64,000 nucleotides of DNA from Bacteroidota bacterium (GCA_947450025.1 CANFTW010000007.1:62001-126000), one strand, 5' to 3'. Shown: positions 46,493-56,137, counted from the first letter of the stretch. The notes: generated from the letters alone by a model not told the origin. Program-made: numbers and translations.

Positions 46493-47848
46493 TTAAGGCG
46501 TAATGGTCCAATTATATTCTAACTTACAGCTATTAAATTCGCTATCAATTTTAATGTAAGTAGTTTTTGATTTTTTAGTAATCCAATCAGTAATTGATTT
46601 TTTTTGTCTCTCAAAAGAGGCCATATTTAAAAGTTTAATATAATCATCTTGCATGTTTGCTTTATGAGGTTCAGTTCTTGATTTAAGATAAATGATTCGC
46701 CAAGCTTGTTTTGCATCAGTTCCTACATATTGAATCACAGGACTTACATCTCCAACTTTCATTTGATTTTCTAGCATGAAAACTAAATTTTGGTCCATTT
46801 CCCCAATTTCTTCTAATTCCCATTTTGTGCTACTTGCAGCAGGGTTAATTAATAAGCCTCCATTTTGTTTTGTGTCTTTATCAGAACTAAATTTTAAGGC
46901 CGCATCGGAAAACTTTATTTGACCTGAAACAATTAATTCTCTGATACTATCTAATTCTTCTTTTGCCTTTAAAACTTGTAATTGAGAAATTTTAGGTGAC
47001 ATTAAAATATGGCGAACATCTACAGATTCGCCTTTTCTTGCAATAACCTGCATGAAGTGATAACCATAGGATGTTTCAAAAATTTCAGAAACCTCACCTG
47101 GCTTTAATCTAAAAGCAACTGCTTCAAACTCAGGAACCATTTGGCCACGCATAACGGATTCGTAACGTCCTCCATTTTTAGCAGAGCCTGGATCTTCGCT
47201 GTATAATGCTGCAATAACACTCATACTTTCACCATTTACGACACGCTGTCTATACGACTCTAATTGCGCTCTCACGGCTTTTTTTGCTTCATCCGTAATG
47301 GGTGGTTTTCTCACAATATGACCTATTTCCAATTCAGAGTTAACCAAAGGCAAACTATCAATCGGTAGGGTATTATAAAACAATCTTACTTCTCCTGGAG
47401 TTAATTTTGTTTCTCCAGTTATTTTTTGTTGCATTTTTTGAGCTAATAATTGATTTTTAACATCATCTCTTAATTCATCTTTAAATACACTAATTCGTTT
47501 TCCGTAAAAGGCTTCAAATTTTTCCTCACTTCCAAGCATTCCTACATAATATTGTATACGACGATTTAATTCATTATCAACCTCTGCATCAGCTACCACA
47601 ATACTATCTCTATCTGCTTGGGATAGCAAAAGTTTTTGGAATAATAAATCTTCAAACACTTTACATCTTTCTGCTGCTGTAATTTCTTTTTTATCTTTCT
47701 GTTCTTTTTGTTGTAAAAGATTTGTTTCAACTTCAGATAACAGCATGGGATTTTTGCCTACAATGGCAACCACCTTATCTAAAATTTGAGGTTGGGCCTG
47801 TCCAATTGTCAGGATAAATAAAAAGGCAATTACGAGTCTTAAGTTCAT
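46493..47848 (-). CDS. SurA-like periplasmic peptidyl-prolyl isomerase/chaperone
   Basis: The protein has 451 residues. Residues 1-18 form a signal peptide (RLVIAFLFILTIGQA). Residues 20-160 form the SurA_N chaperone domain (ILDKVVAIVGKNPMLLSEVE). Two parvulin domains follow: the first (about 175-270) has AALYSEDPGSAKNGGRYESV and FETSYGYHFMQVIAR; the second (about 275-380) has RHILMSPKI and FSSDKDTKQNGG and is more degenerate. SurA escorts outer-membrane proteins through the periplasm, so likely clients are beta-barrels such as SprA and the TonB receptor. It is the third of three related genes in a row. Confidence 0.9.
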   Translation of the reverse strand: MNLRLVIAFLFILTIGQAQPQILDKVVAIVGKNPMLLSEVETNLLQQKEQKDKKEITAAERCKVFEDLLFQKLLLSQADRDSIVVADAEVDNELNRRIQYYVGMLGSEEKFEAFYGKRISVFKDELRDDVKNQLLAQKMQQKITGETKLTPGEVRLFYNTLPIDSLPLVNSELEIGHIVRKPPITDEAKKAVRAQLESYRQRVVNGESMSVIAALYSEDPGSAKNGGRYESVMRGQMVPEFEAVAFRLKPGEVSEIFETSYGYHFMQVIARKGESVDVRHILMSPKISQLQVLKAKEELDSIRELIVSGQIKFSDAALKFSSDKDTKQNGGLLINPAASSTKWELEEIGEMDQNLVFMLENQMKVGDVSPVIQYVGTDAKQAWRIIYLKSRTEPHKANMQDDYIKLLNMASFERQKKSITDWITKKSKTTYIKIDSEFNSCKLEYNWTITP

Positions 47849-47857
47849 TCTACTAAA

Positions 47858-48730
47858 TTAATTATAAATTTCTAATTCTTTATTGGTTTTAGCTTTATCT
47901 AAAAAGTCTTTTTTAATCGTATTAATCAGCTTTTGTTTGCGCTGATTCATTAACATGTTTTTGATGTTTGTTTTTTCAAAGTTCAAAGGCGACAAAGAGT
48001 TTTTTGATTTAACGTCGATTATTTTCAAAAAATAAAAACTTTTAGCATCAGTAAATTCAAATGTTTTGCCATTTTGAATATTGTATTCAGGCACCTCTTT
48101 CAGCTGATTAATTTCTTTTTTTAAATCATCAAACATTAACCAGGTATTATCATTCATAAAATAGTTGTTGGCATATTGTAAGCATAAACTTTTTAATTGT
48201 TCTAAATCTTTAGCATTAGATGAATAACATAGCTTTTTTAATTTTTCTAAATTGGGAATATTAATAGGTGTTTTAACATAAAGGACTTTAACAATATTGT
48301 TTTTTAATATAAAGTTTCGTGAATTTGTATTGTAGTATTCTTCAATTTGAGCATCAGTGATATTAGTATCCAATTTTTCATTAATAAGTTTAGCTTGAAA
48401 TTTATAGGACAATAATTCTTTTTTATACTGTTCAAGTTCCTTGTTGATATCAAGTTCTTCTTCCGATAAATAATTAACAGCTTGCTGATAAAAGACTTCA
48501 TTGTTTGCCCATTTTTCAATAAAGTTTTGGGTGAAGGCGATGCTATCTTTTTTACCTAATCCTTTAGGAAGAATTTGAGTGAGCTCATCCGCATACAATT
48601 TATTGTTGTTTACTTTGGCAATTATTTTTTCATGACAATCAGTTTGTTTGGATGGTTTTTGACAAGCAAAGCCTAATATCAAGAATATTCCTGTGATTAG
48701 AGTAATGTTTATTTTAGATTGTAAATTCAA
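47858..48730 (-). CDS. lipoprotein with degenerate SurA/PpiC-like fold
   Basis: This is a 290-residue lipoprotein (GIFLILGFAC, lipid Cys at about 23). Its organisation resembles peptidyl-prolyl isomerase lipoproteins: a SurA_N-like helical segment (KVNNKLYADELTQILPKG, IEKWANNEVFYQQAVNYLSE) and a C-terminal helical tail. The parvulin core is degenerate, with no clear GG or FxxxA-type motif, so isomerase activity is doubtful. It sits 9 bases upstream of the SurA-like gene and 67 bases downstream of the PpiD-like gene. A chaperone without isomerase activity is the likely role. Confidence 0.8.
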   Translation of the reverse strand: MNLQSKINITLITGIFLILGFACQKPSKQTDCHEKIIAKVNNNKLYADELTQILPKGLGKKDSIAFTQNFIEKWANNEVFYQQAVNYLSEEELDINKELEQYKKELLSYKFQAKLINEKLDTNITDAQIEEYYNTNSRNFILKNNIVKVLYVKTPINIPNLEKLKKLCYSSNAKDLEQLKSLCLQYANNYFMNDNTWLMFDDLKKEINQLKEVPEYNIQNGKTFEFTDAKSFYFLKIIDVKSKNSLSPLNFEKTNIKNMLMNQRKQKLINTIKKDFLDKAKTNKELEIYN

Positions 48731-48745
48731 ACTGTTATTATAAAA

Positions 48746-48781
48746 CGAAAAGGCTGTATCAACATTGTTACAGCCTTTTCG
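48746..48781 (-). terminator. hairpin downstream of the PpiD-like gene
   Basis: A perfect 13-bp stem (CGAAAAGGCTGTA and its complement) encloses a 10-base loop. On the minus strand it lies 16 bases after the stop at 48798 and is followed by GTTTTATA, a short imperfect T-tract. It could partly terminate or protect the ppiD-like transcript before the downstream pair of genes. Confidence 0.7.
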
Positions 48782-48797
48782 AATTCTCTTTTTGAAA

Positions 48798-50933
48798 TTA
48801 TTTTACTGTATTTAAAACGTCTTCGTTTACTTGAACAGCATATTTGTTTTTTAGATATGCTAACCATTCTTTTTCCAAATAATTTTGGTAATCAGCCGTA
48901 ATCATACCTTTTGCTTCTGCAATGGTTTTTGGTGTTTTACCTAATAATTTATTAATGACTAAAATAGTTACTTTTCCGTCTTTAGCATCTTTAATATCAG
49001 TCGCTACAACGCCTTGTTTCCAATTAGAGTCTACATCTTTATTTTCGCCTTTTAAATAAGTGATGTTTTCAATAGAAATATTTAATTGAGATGTTTTGTT
49101 AATTGATTCGGTAATATCCTTTTCAGATTTATTTTTCTTTAATAAGCTTCTTACTTCCTTCGCAATTTTTTCGTTAGCGCATTTGTATGTCGTAACTTCT
49201 GCGCGCTCGTCCCATAGATAGTTGTTTTTGTTTTTCTCATAAAAACCTCTTAATCCTGCAGTATCTTTTACAGCCTTACTCCATACTTTTTGATCAGTTA
49301 AATCAAATAATAAAATACCATCTCTATATTCTTTTAATAAATTTTTAAATTCAGGGTATTTAGATTCTAATTGATTGTCTTCAAAATTTATTAAAGATTC
49401 ATTGACAAAATCCTTAAATGATTGTTGTAAAAACATATTGTTATCCATTTTTGGTCTAGTAGTTTGATGAGTTTCAATATACTTAGCAAAATCACTTCCT
49501 AAATAGGTAACCATTGTTTCTGTTTTGACAGCTTTATTGTTATTCGATATTCTGAATAATTCTTTTTTATTTAATTTTTCAGCCTTTTTAGCTTCCCATT
49601 TCCCTTGATAAACTGTAGAGTCAATTACTTTTAAAAATTCTTTTAAGGTAAGAGGATTCTCTTTATAGTTATTTTCTTTTTTGATTTTTTCGATTAATGA
49701 AGCTTTACCTGCTTGAGTTCTTGAATCTTTACCAATACGCTGTTTCAAATCACCCTTCATATCAGCAAATGAGGCAATCCCTTTCTTATCTAATCTCTTT
49801 ACAATATGCCAACCATAATTTGTTGCAAAAGGTTCACTATAATCACCATTATTTGCTAATGCAAATGCTGCTTTTTCAAATTCAATAGGCATTCTGCTGC
49901 TGCCAAACCATTGTAATTGACCACCTTTTTCAGCACTTGGTTTATCATCAGAATATTGGCGAGCTAAATCATCAAATTTTTCTCCTGCCTTTAACTTTGT
50001 ATAAATCTCATCAATTTTAGTTTTCAAGTTCGCTTTTTCTTTTTCTCCCATATCCTTAGAAAACTTAACCATAATGTGTGCGGTTAAAATTTCGCCTTGA
50101 CTAGGACGTTTATCTTCAATTTTGATGATATGATAGCCGAATCGAGTTCTAACTGGCATCGTGATTTCTCCAACATTAGCTTTGTAAGCAGCAGTTTCAA
50201 AGGGGTATACCATTTGAAGAGAAGTGAAATAGCCTAAATCACCACCGTTATCAGCAGCCGAAGGATCTTCTGATGTTTTTTTAGCAACAGCTGTAAATTT
50301 ATCTCCTGAAGTAGAAATCGCTGAATTTAATCCTTTAATGGCATTTAATTTTAAATTAAAAGTTGTCGAATCCTGACGAGTTGAATTTTTTGATAAGCCT
50401 GCAGAGCTCTTTTTTAGAATTGCTTCATATTCAGAAATTTTAGCAGCTGACGGAGCTTTACCTGATAATGCTTCTCTGATAATCATTAAACGCGTATAGG
50501 CTTCAATCGTATCTTTAGGAAGCGCATCTTCTGCCACACGAATTAAAATATGAGCAGCTTTTACTTCTGTTTTCATACGGTCGTATGCTTCTTGAATTAA
50601 AGCTTCATTTACATTTTTATCAGTTAAATAAGGTGCAGCCAATTGTTTACGGTAACCTGATAATTCAGTTCTAAAAGAACTTACGGTATCAAGGCCATTT
50701 GCTTCGGCTTCAAATACTTTCATTTTGAATGTAGAGAATAAGTCTACATATTCTTTTACTGATTTTTGTTCTTTGTTAACTTCTTTACCGCTATTTTTTT
50801 TGTATACGTTTTCAAATTCACTTTTATAAACAGGTTTTCCGTTTATTGTCATGATAACAGGTTCAGTCGTTTGAGCAAAAGCGGTTATTCCAATCGCAGA
50901 TAATGTTAAAAATCCTAGAGTACGTTTCTTCAT
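48798..50933 (-). CDS. PpiD/SurA-like peptidyl-prolyl isomerase, 711 residues
   Basis: Residues 1-20 form a signal peptide (LGFLTLSAIGITAFAQ). A SurA_N domain (INGKPVYKSEFENVYKKNSG) follows. Two parvulin modules come next: 120-275 with AAHILIRVAEDALPKD, EDPSAADNGGDLGYF and FGYHIIKIEDKRPS; and 280-385 with AHIMVKFSKDMGEKE, YSDDKPSAEKGGQLQWF and NYGWHIVKRLDKK. The last 300 residues form a helical Lys-rich region with a degenerate third module. Both parvulin modules keep the conserved GG and HI(I/V)K features, unlike the neighbouring lipoprotein. It acts on folding outer-membrane or secreted proteins in the periplasm. Confidence 0.9.
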   Translation of the reverse strand: MKKRTLGFLTLSAIGITAFAQTTEPVIMTINGKPVYKSEFENVYKKNSGKEVNKEQKSVKEYVDLFSTFKMKVFEAEANGLDTVSSFRTELSGYRKQLAAPYLTDKNVNEALIQEAYDRMKTEVKAAHILIRVAEDALPKDTIEAYTRLMIIREALSGKAPSAAKISEYEAILKKSSAGLSKNSTRQDSTTFNLKLNAIKGLNSAISTSGDKFTAVAKKTSEDPSAADNGGDLGYFTSLQMVYPFETAAYKANVGEITMPVRTRFGYHIIKIEDKRPSQGEILTAHIMVKFSKDMGEKEKANLKTKIDEIYTKLKAGEKFDDLARQYSDDKPSAEKGGQLQWFGSSRMPIEFEKAAFALANNGDYSEPFATNYGWHIVKRLDKKGIASFADMKGDLKQRIGKDSRTQAGKASLIEKIKKENNYKENPLTLKEFLKVIDSTVYQGKWEAKKAEKLNKKELFRISNNNKAVKTETMVTYLGSDFAKYIETHQTTRPKMDNNMFLQQSFKDFVNESLINFEDNQLESKYPEFKNLLKEYRDGILLFDLTDQKVWSKAVKDTAGLRGFYEKNKNNYLWDERAEVTTYKCANEKIAKEVRSLLKKNKSEKDITESINKTSQLNISIENITYLKGENKDVDSNWKQGVVATDIKDAKDGKVTILVINKLLGKTPKTIAEAKGMITADYQNYLEKEWLAYLKNKYAVQVNEDVLNTVK

Positions 50934-50953
50934 ATGTATTATTTTAAGGCTAG

Positions 50954-50961
50954 CAAATTTA
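50954..50961 (-). promoter_or_regulatory. candidate -7 element of the PpiD-like gene
   Basis: The minus strand reads TAAATTTG (TAnnTTTG), 20 bases upstream of the start codon at 50933. No -33 TTG at normal spacing. Confidence 0.45.
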
Positions 50962-50995
50962 TAATTTGTTTTTAACTTTTAAGTGAATGATATTA

Positions 50996-52105
50996 TTATT
51001 TAATGATTTCTTCTAATTTGGCTTCTAATTCGGCACCTCTTAGGTTTTTTGCGACAATTTTCCCTTCTTTATCTAATAAAAGATTAGCAGGAATACTAGT
51101 TATGCCATATAATTTTCCGGCTTCATTAGCCCATCCTTTTAAATCGCTAATTTGAGTCCAAACCAAGTTGTCTTTTTCAATAGCTTGGATCCATTTGTCT
51201 TTCACTTGATCAAAAGAAACGCCTAAGACAGTAAATCCTTTATCTTTATATTTATTGTAGGCTGCCACAACATTAGGGTTTTCGGCTCTGCAAGGACCGC
51301 ACCAGCTAGCCCAAAAATCAACTAAAACATATTTTCCTCTCAAATCAGACAATTTTATCATTTTTCCACTTGGGTCTGCTTGCGCAAAGTCAGTCGCTGT
51401 ATAACCGATAGAGGTTCCTTTTAACTGATTTAGTTTTTCTTGGGCTAATTTTCCATACTTTGTATTTAAAATGCTTTTATCTAAAAGATTGACAATAATT
51501 TGTAAATCATCAATAGAGGCATTTGAATTTTGGTTGTTATAATAAATGGCATAAGCACTAACTGCTGATTTTGGATGAGTTTTTATAAACATTTCCATGG
51601 ATGTTTTCACTTCCTTATCTAAAGCTTGATACTCTGCCACTTTAGCATTCATGGTAGCGGCATCACCTTTTGATTTCGCCTCGTTGTAGGTATTAACCAA
51701 AATTTGTTGGCGAGAGCCAAAACCAAACATTAGAGCATTGTAGTCATTATAGTCTTTTTGAGTTTGTCCACCAACCACTTTAGCTTGTTGTAAACTATCT
51801 ATATTACCTGTGATAGATGTTTTTCCGGCATCAACAAAGAATATTAAATTAGGTTGCTCATTAATATTTCTTGATTTATTAATCCAATACATGTTTGTTT
51901 CGGTACTTTTTCCTGTGAAAGAAAACTTCCCCCCCATGATTTTAGAGCTATCAGTATAATCCTTATTATCCCATTTATGATGAATATAGGCATAAGACTT
52001 GTCGCTGGCATTTTTAAGTGTACCATTAATGGTAAAATTAAATGAAGATTGTGCGAAAGAAGAAATGCTTAGAGTTGCTAAGGCTATGATGAATAGTTTT
52101 GTCAT
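50996..52105 (-). CDS. TlpA-family thiol-disulfide oxidoreductase with N-terminal DUF4369-like domain
   Basis: I start at 52105 (MTKLFIIALATLSISSFAQ; 369 residues). An ATG six codons upstream would lie at or before the start point expected from the TACATTTG element at 52125-52132. A signal peptide (1-19) is followed by a DUF4369-like beta domain (FNFTINGTLKNASDKSYAYI), a helical spacer, and a thioredoxin domain at about 235-369 with VDFWASWCGPCRAENPNVV and SIPANLLLDKEGKIV, which has the cis-Pro. It probably reduces periplasmic disulfides. It is the first gene of the minus-strand run that continues into the chaperones. Confidence 0.9.
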   Translation of the reverse strand: MTKLFIIALATLSISSFAQSSFNFTINGTLKNASDKSYAYIHHKWDNKDYTDSSKIMGGKFSFTGKSTETNMYWINKSRNINEQPNLIFFVDAGKTSITGNIDSLQQAKVVGGQTQKDYNDYNALMFGFGSRQQILVNTYNEAKSKGDAATMNAKVAEYQALDKEVKTSMEMFIKTHPKSAVSAYAIYYNNQNSNASIDDLQIIVNLLDKSILNTKYGKLAQEKLNQLKGTSIGYTATDFAQADPSGKMIKLSDLRGKYVLVDFWASWCGPCRAENPNVVAAYNKYKDKGFTVLGVSFDQVKDKWIQAIEKDNLVWTQISDLKGWANEAGKLYGITSIPANLLLDKEGKIVAKNLRGAELEAKLEEIIK

Positions 52106-52124
52106 TATTTTAATATTTAACAAG

Positions 52125-52132
52125 CAAATGTA
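52125..52132 (-). promoter_or_regulatory. candidate -7 element of the TlpA-family gene
   Basis: The minus strand reads TACATTTG (TAnnTTTG), 19 bases upstream of the ATG at 52105. It favours this start over the upstream ATG at 52123. No -33 was found. Confidence 0.45.
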
Positions 52133-52285
52133 GTTTTTATTGCGAGTTTTGGGAATAGTGATTCGTTAAAAAATGAAAATTTTAAATCTATGGGTAAACA
52201 GTACCAAGTTTTTTTGTTAAAAAAGCCAGTTAATTAAGGAATTGTTAAATGTTTCTTACTTAATTATCATTTTTATTCACAATTG

Positions 52286-52316
52286 TTTGTGAGTAGTTCA
52301 AAATATCTTATTTTTG
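52286..52316 (+). promoter_or_regulatory. promoter of the LTD-TonB receptor-endonuclease operon
   Basis: TTTG (52286-52289) and TATTTTTG (52309-52316) are exact matches to the -33 and -7 consensus, separated by 19 bases. Transcription would begin near 52322, leaving a leader of about 100 bases before the ATG at 52421. Confidence 0.75.
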
Positions 52317-52321
52317 TTTCG

Positions 52322-52420
52322 CTAAGTAAGTGACCACCCTATAAGAGGAAAACTATTCTGGACTCCGCCTTAAACCGCTTTAAGCAATTAAATAGTAAAA
52401 ACATCTAAAAACATATCAAC
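52322..52420 (+). other. possible structured 5' leader
   Basis: The leader contains a hairpin (CTTAAA, loop CCGC, TTTAAG; 52369-52384) and a possible AGTGACCA/TGGACT pairing (52328-52335 with 52358-52363). It is G/C-richer than nearby intergenic sequence. It matches no riboswitch class that I can recognise by eye. The last 35 bases before the ATG are A-rich and unstructured. Confidence 0.4.
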
Positions 52421-53341
52421 ATGAAAAAAACTTTACTAAGTTTATCATTAATCGCAGTCGCTTTATTAGGTAAAGCACAAAACTGTTCTGAATTATTCAT
52501 TTCTGAATATTTGGAAGGAACACAAAATACAAAAGCTATTGAGATTTACAATCCAACTAATGCTTCGATTAGTTTAAGTAACTATCGATTAGTTCGTTAT
52601 TCTAATGGTTCTTCAACAGGAACGGATAGTACAGATTTCACTCCAACATTATCAATTGCATCATACTCAACATTTGTTATTGCAAATGGAGTTGGAGTTA
52701 CTTCAGCAACAACAGCAACTTCTCCTGCATGTGATCCTGCATTACAGGCTTTAGCTCAACAATTAGATGGTGCTTATCCAACTCCAACTTTTATGAATGG
52801 AGATGATGCCATCGTATTAGTAAGAAAAAACCCATATGCACGAATTGATATTTTTGGTAAAATTGGAGAACTTCCTGCAACTGCATGGAGTGATGTTGCT
52901 CCATATGATGGTACTGTAGGTAAATGGTGGACAAAAGATCATTCTTTACAAAGAAAATCTTCTGTAAAACAAGGGGTAACTGCAAATCCAGCTCAATTTA
53001 ATGTTACTTTAGAGTGGGATTCTTTACCTAGAAACAATATGACTAATATTGGTATTCACTCTTGTGCTTGTTCAATTCCAGCAGGTGTAAAAGAAAATTC
53101 TAAAGCTATCTATTTATCAATTTATCCTAATCCATCAAACGGATCTGAAATTGCTTTTGTAAGTAATGATGTGATAAAAGACATTACAATTATTAATGCA
53201 GTTGGGCAAGTTGTGTACTCACATACTTCTACTTCTGAAAACACGGTTATTGTTAAAAATTTAACTGTATCAAAAGGGATGTATTATGCAATCGTTAAAA
53301 ATAATACAGGAACTAAAACTGAAAAAATAATTATTCAATAA
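52421..53341 (+). CDS. secreted lamin-tail-domain protein with T9SS type A sorting domain
   Basis: The protein has 306 residues and a signal peptide (LSLIAVALLGKAQ) at 1-19. The LTD occupies about 20-200: ELFISEYLEGTQNTKAIEIYNPTNASISL, given here by its ends ELFISEYLEG and AIEIYNPT, with MNGDDAIVLVRK later. A type A sorting domain occupies 225-306 (IYPNPSNGSEIAF, GQVVYSH, KGMYYAIVKN). In many secreted bacterial proteins LTDs are fused to nucleases. Here the LTD stands alone, two genes upstream of a secreted endonuclease I, and may act as its surface partner. It is the first gene after the promoter at 52286. Confidence 0.88.
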   Translation: MKKTLLSLSLIAVALLGKAQNCSELFISEYLEGTQNTKAIEIYNPTNASISLSNYRLVRYSNGSSTGTDSTDFTPTLSIASYSTFVIANGVGVTSATTATSPACDPALQALAQQLDGAYPTPTFMNGDDAIVLVRKNPYARIDIFGKIGELPATAWSDVAPYDGTVGKWWTKDHSLQRKSSVKQGVTANPAQFNVTLEWDSLPRNNMTNIGIHSCACSIPAGVKENSKAIYLSIYPNPSNGSEIAFVSNDVIKDITIINAVGQVVYSHTSTSENTVIVKNLTVSKGMYYAIVKNNTGTKTEKIIIQ

Positions 53342-53404
53342 TTTTAAATTCAATAATCATATTATTAGGGCTGATGAAATACTCAGCCCTTTACATTTAA
53401 ACGT

Positions 53405-56137
53405 ATGTTGAAAAAAGGGTTAATATTTGTATTTCTTGTAAGTACTTTCATTTTTAAGGCTCAAGATAGTTCTAAGGTTATTTTATCTGGGTCTATTAAA
53501 GATTCCGAAACAGGCGAGGCGCTAATTGGCGCAACCATTATGGTGAAAGCTGGCGTTGGAACTGCGGCAGATTTAGATGGTAATTATAGCATTAAAGTCC
53601 CTAAAGGTGAATATACTGTTGAATTATCGATGCTAGGATACAGAAAATATACTCAAAAAATAAAGCTGTATTCAAATAAAAAATTAGATGTTAAATTAGA
53701 AAATACAGTTTTAGATGAAATTGAAATTATAGCAGACGTTGCCCAAATTAGAGAAACGCCTGTTGCTTTTAGTTCAATTTCTGCTCAAAAAATCCAGGAA
53801 GAGTTAGGGGGAAAAGATATTAGTATGATTGCTAATATTACTCCTGGCGCTTATGCCTCTAGTAGTGGAGGTGGAGCTGGCGATTCTCGAGTAACCATTC
53901 GTGGATTTGATCAAACTAATATTGGGGTATTGGTTGATGGAATTCCTGTTAATGATATGGAAAATGGTCAAGTATATTGGAGTAATTGGGAAGGCTTGAA
54001 AGATATTACAAAAAGTTCTCAAATTCAACGTGGTTTAGGAGCATCAAAATTAGCGATCTCATCTGTAGGTGGTACCATGAATTTTATTACGAATGGTATC
54101 GAAGGAAAGCAACAAACTGTGATAAAAAAAGAATGGGGTAATAATAATCGTAATTTAGTAAGTTTATCCTATAATTCAGGATTAATCAATAATAAATGGG
54201 GGATTACATTAGCTGGAACTTATCAAACTAGTGATGGTTGGGTTGAAAAAACATGGAATAATGCCTATTCTTATTTTGCGAAAATACAGTATATGCCTAA
54301 CCCAAGACATATTATTAGCTTTGGTGTAAATGGAGCACCTCAATCTCATGGTCAGCGAACATCTAAAATGCCAATTGCTGTTTATGATAGAAAATTGGCC
54401 GATAAATTAGGCGTTAATTCGGATTCGGTTATTAGAAGTATTCAATCTAGTGGAATTAAATATACAACCTTAACTCAAGGTGATCGAAGTTTGCAATGGA
54501 ATCCTGATCAAGGTTTGTTAAATGGAGCAACCTTAAATGATAAAGTAAACTATTTTCATAAACCATTATTTAGCGTCAACCATTTTTGGAAGATGACTGA
54601 AAAAACAACCTTGTCAACGGTTTTATATGCGTCTTTTGGAAATGGCGGTGGTACTAGTTATTCTCCTACTCTTAGTAATCGAGATTCGGTAACTGGGTAT
54701 TATTTAGTTCAATCAAAATATGATGCAAATGCCACCTTTATTGATAACACCATCAGCACAACTGAAACTAAATCAACGACTATTTTAAGATCTAGTAATA
54801 ATAATCATAAATGGGTTGGATTATTATCTACAGCTACTACAAAATTAAATAAGCTGTTTACCTTAACCTATGGTATTGATTTAAGGTATTATAGAGGATA
54901 TCATAATACAACGGTTTATAATTTATTAGGCGGTGATTATTATGTTGAGGGTGGGTCAAGTAAAAATCCGAATTTAGACCCGAACAATAAAAGTAATTTC
55001 GTGAAACGAGAGGGAGATATTTTTGGTTCAAACTATAATGGAATTGTAAAATGGGCAGGGTTATTTGGACAAGCAGAATTTAAAAAAGATAAATGGACAG
55101 CCTTTATTACAGCTACTGGGTCTTATTCTGGGTATAATCGTGTTGATTATTACAAAAAGAAAGATTTAGTTTTAGCGGATACAACTTATCATAACTATGT
55201 TGGCTACAGCACTGTGGTTGTTCATAATGGTGTTACTTATGATTTTAATTCGGCTGAAGTTCAAACAGCAACTACAGGTTGGAAATACCAAATAGGCTAC
55301 ACCATTAAAGGTGGTGCAAACTACAACATAAATGACCATCATAATGCTTTTCTAAATGTTGGTATTATGCAAATCCCACAAAAATTTGCGAATGTTTTTA
55401 CATTTAGTAATGAAGTAGCTAAAGATTTTAAACCACAACATATTAAATCATTTGAATTAGGTTATGGCTTAAGATATAATAAGTTTGTAGGAAATATTAA
55501 TGCTTATTATACCTCTTGGGAAAATCAGCCACAAAGCACGATTACAGGTTTAGATGGAGAAACCTATAATATTAATGGTGTTAATCTATTATTTAGAGGA
55601 GTTGAATTCGAAGGTATTTATAAATTATCAAAACAATTAGAGATTGAAGCAATTGCTTCTTATGGAGATTGGATTTATAATTCAGGAGGAATTGTTTATG
55701 CCTATGACCAAAATGGAATTATTCAAAACACATTAGAGTATCATGCACAAGGAGTTCATGTTGGTAATGCGGCTCAAATGCAAGCGGGTGGAGCTATCAG
55801 AATTATGCCTTTTAAAGGTTTTTACTTTAAACCAAGATATACTTATTTTGATAAATACTATGCTAATTTTAAACCAACAGATTTGGATGCAAGTCATGCT
55901 AATCAAGAGAGTTGGAAAATGCCAGGTTTTGGATTATATGATTTAAGTGCAGGATATAAAATCCCTTTCAATATTTTCGAAATCAATATTTACGCTACCG
56001 TTAACAACGTATTCAATAAACGATATATTAATGATGCTCAAAATAATCAGTACGGGGGAGGGTTTAATGCAACTTCCGCTGGTGTATTCTTTGGAGCAGG
56101 AAGAACATTTATTTTCGGAACTAAACTAACTTTCTAA
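53405..56137 (+). CDS. TonB-dependent receptor with carboxypeptidase-like N-terminal domain
   Basis: The 910 residues include a signal peptide (FVFLVSTFIFKAQ) at 1-19, a CarboxypepD_reg-like domain at about 25-105 (GSIKDSETGEALIGATIMVK) and a plug domain at about 115-225 (VTIRGFDQTNIGVLVDGIPV). A 22-strand barrel follows, ending in an aromatic residue (IFGTKLTF). There is no neighbouring SusD gene, so it resembles siderophore- or small-ligand-type receptors rather than a glycan SusC. It is 63 bases downstream of the LTD gene and 21 bases upstream of the endonuclease frame, which suggests import of products released by the nuclease. Confidence 0.93.
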   Translation: MLKKGLIFVFLVSTFIFKAQDSSKVILSGSIKDSETGEALIGATIMVKAGVGTAADLDGNYSIKVPKGEYTVELSMLGYRKYTQKIKLYSNKKLDVKLENTVLDEIEIIADVAQIRETPVAFSSISAQKIQEELGGKDISMIANITPGAYASSSGGGAGDSRVTIRGFDQTNIGVLVDGIPVNDMENGQVYWSNWEGLKDITKSSQIQRGLGASKLAISSVGGTMNFITNGIEGKQQTVIKKEWGNNNRNLVSLSYNSGLINNKWGITLAGTYQTSDGWVEKTWNNAYSYFAKIQYMPNPRHIISFGVNGAPQSHGQRTSKMPIAVYDRKLADKLGVNSDSVIRSIQSSGIKYTTLTQGDRSLQWNPDQGLLNGATLNDKVNYFHKPLFSVNHFWKMTEKTTLSTVLYASFGNGGGTSYSPTLSNRDSVTGYYLVQSKYDANATFIDNTISTTETKSTTILRSSNNNHKWVGLLSTATTKLNKLFTLTYGIDLRYYRGYHNTTVYNLLGGDYYVEGGSSKNPNLDPNNKSNFVKREGDIFGSNYNGIVKWAGLFGQAEFKKDKWTAFITATGSYSGYNRVDYYKKKDLVLADTTYHNYVGYSTVVVHNGVTYDFNSAEVQTATTGWKYQIGYTIKGGANYNINDHHNAFLNVGIMQIPQKFANVFTFSNEVAKDFKPQHIKSFELGYGLRYNKFVGNINAYYTSWENQPQSTITGLDGETYNINGVNLLFRGVEFEGIYKLSKQLEIEAIASYGDWIYNSGGIVYAYDQNGIIQNTLEYHAQGVHVGNAAQMQAGGAIRIMPFKGFYFKPRYTYFDKYYANFKPTDLDASHANQESWKMPGFGLYDLSAGYKIPFNIFEINIYATVNNVFNKRYINDAQNNQYGGGFNATSAGVFFGAGRTFIFGTKLTF

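Noticed and set aside
52322-52420. Known SAM, cobalamin or other named riboswitch
   Set aside because: The conserved cores I know of are not present; only generic hairpins are seen, so no named class is claimed.
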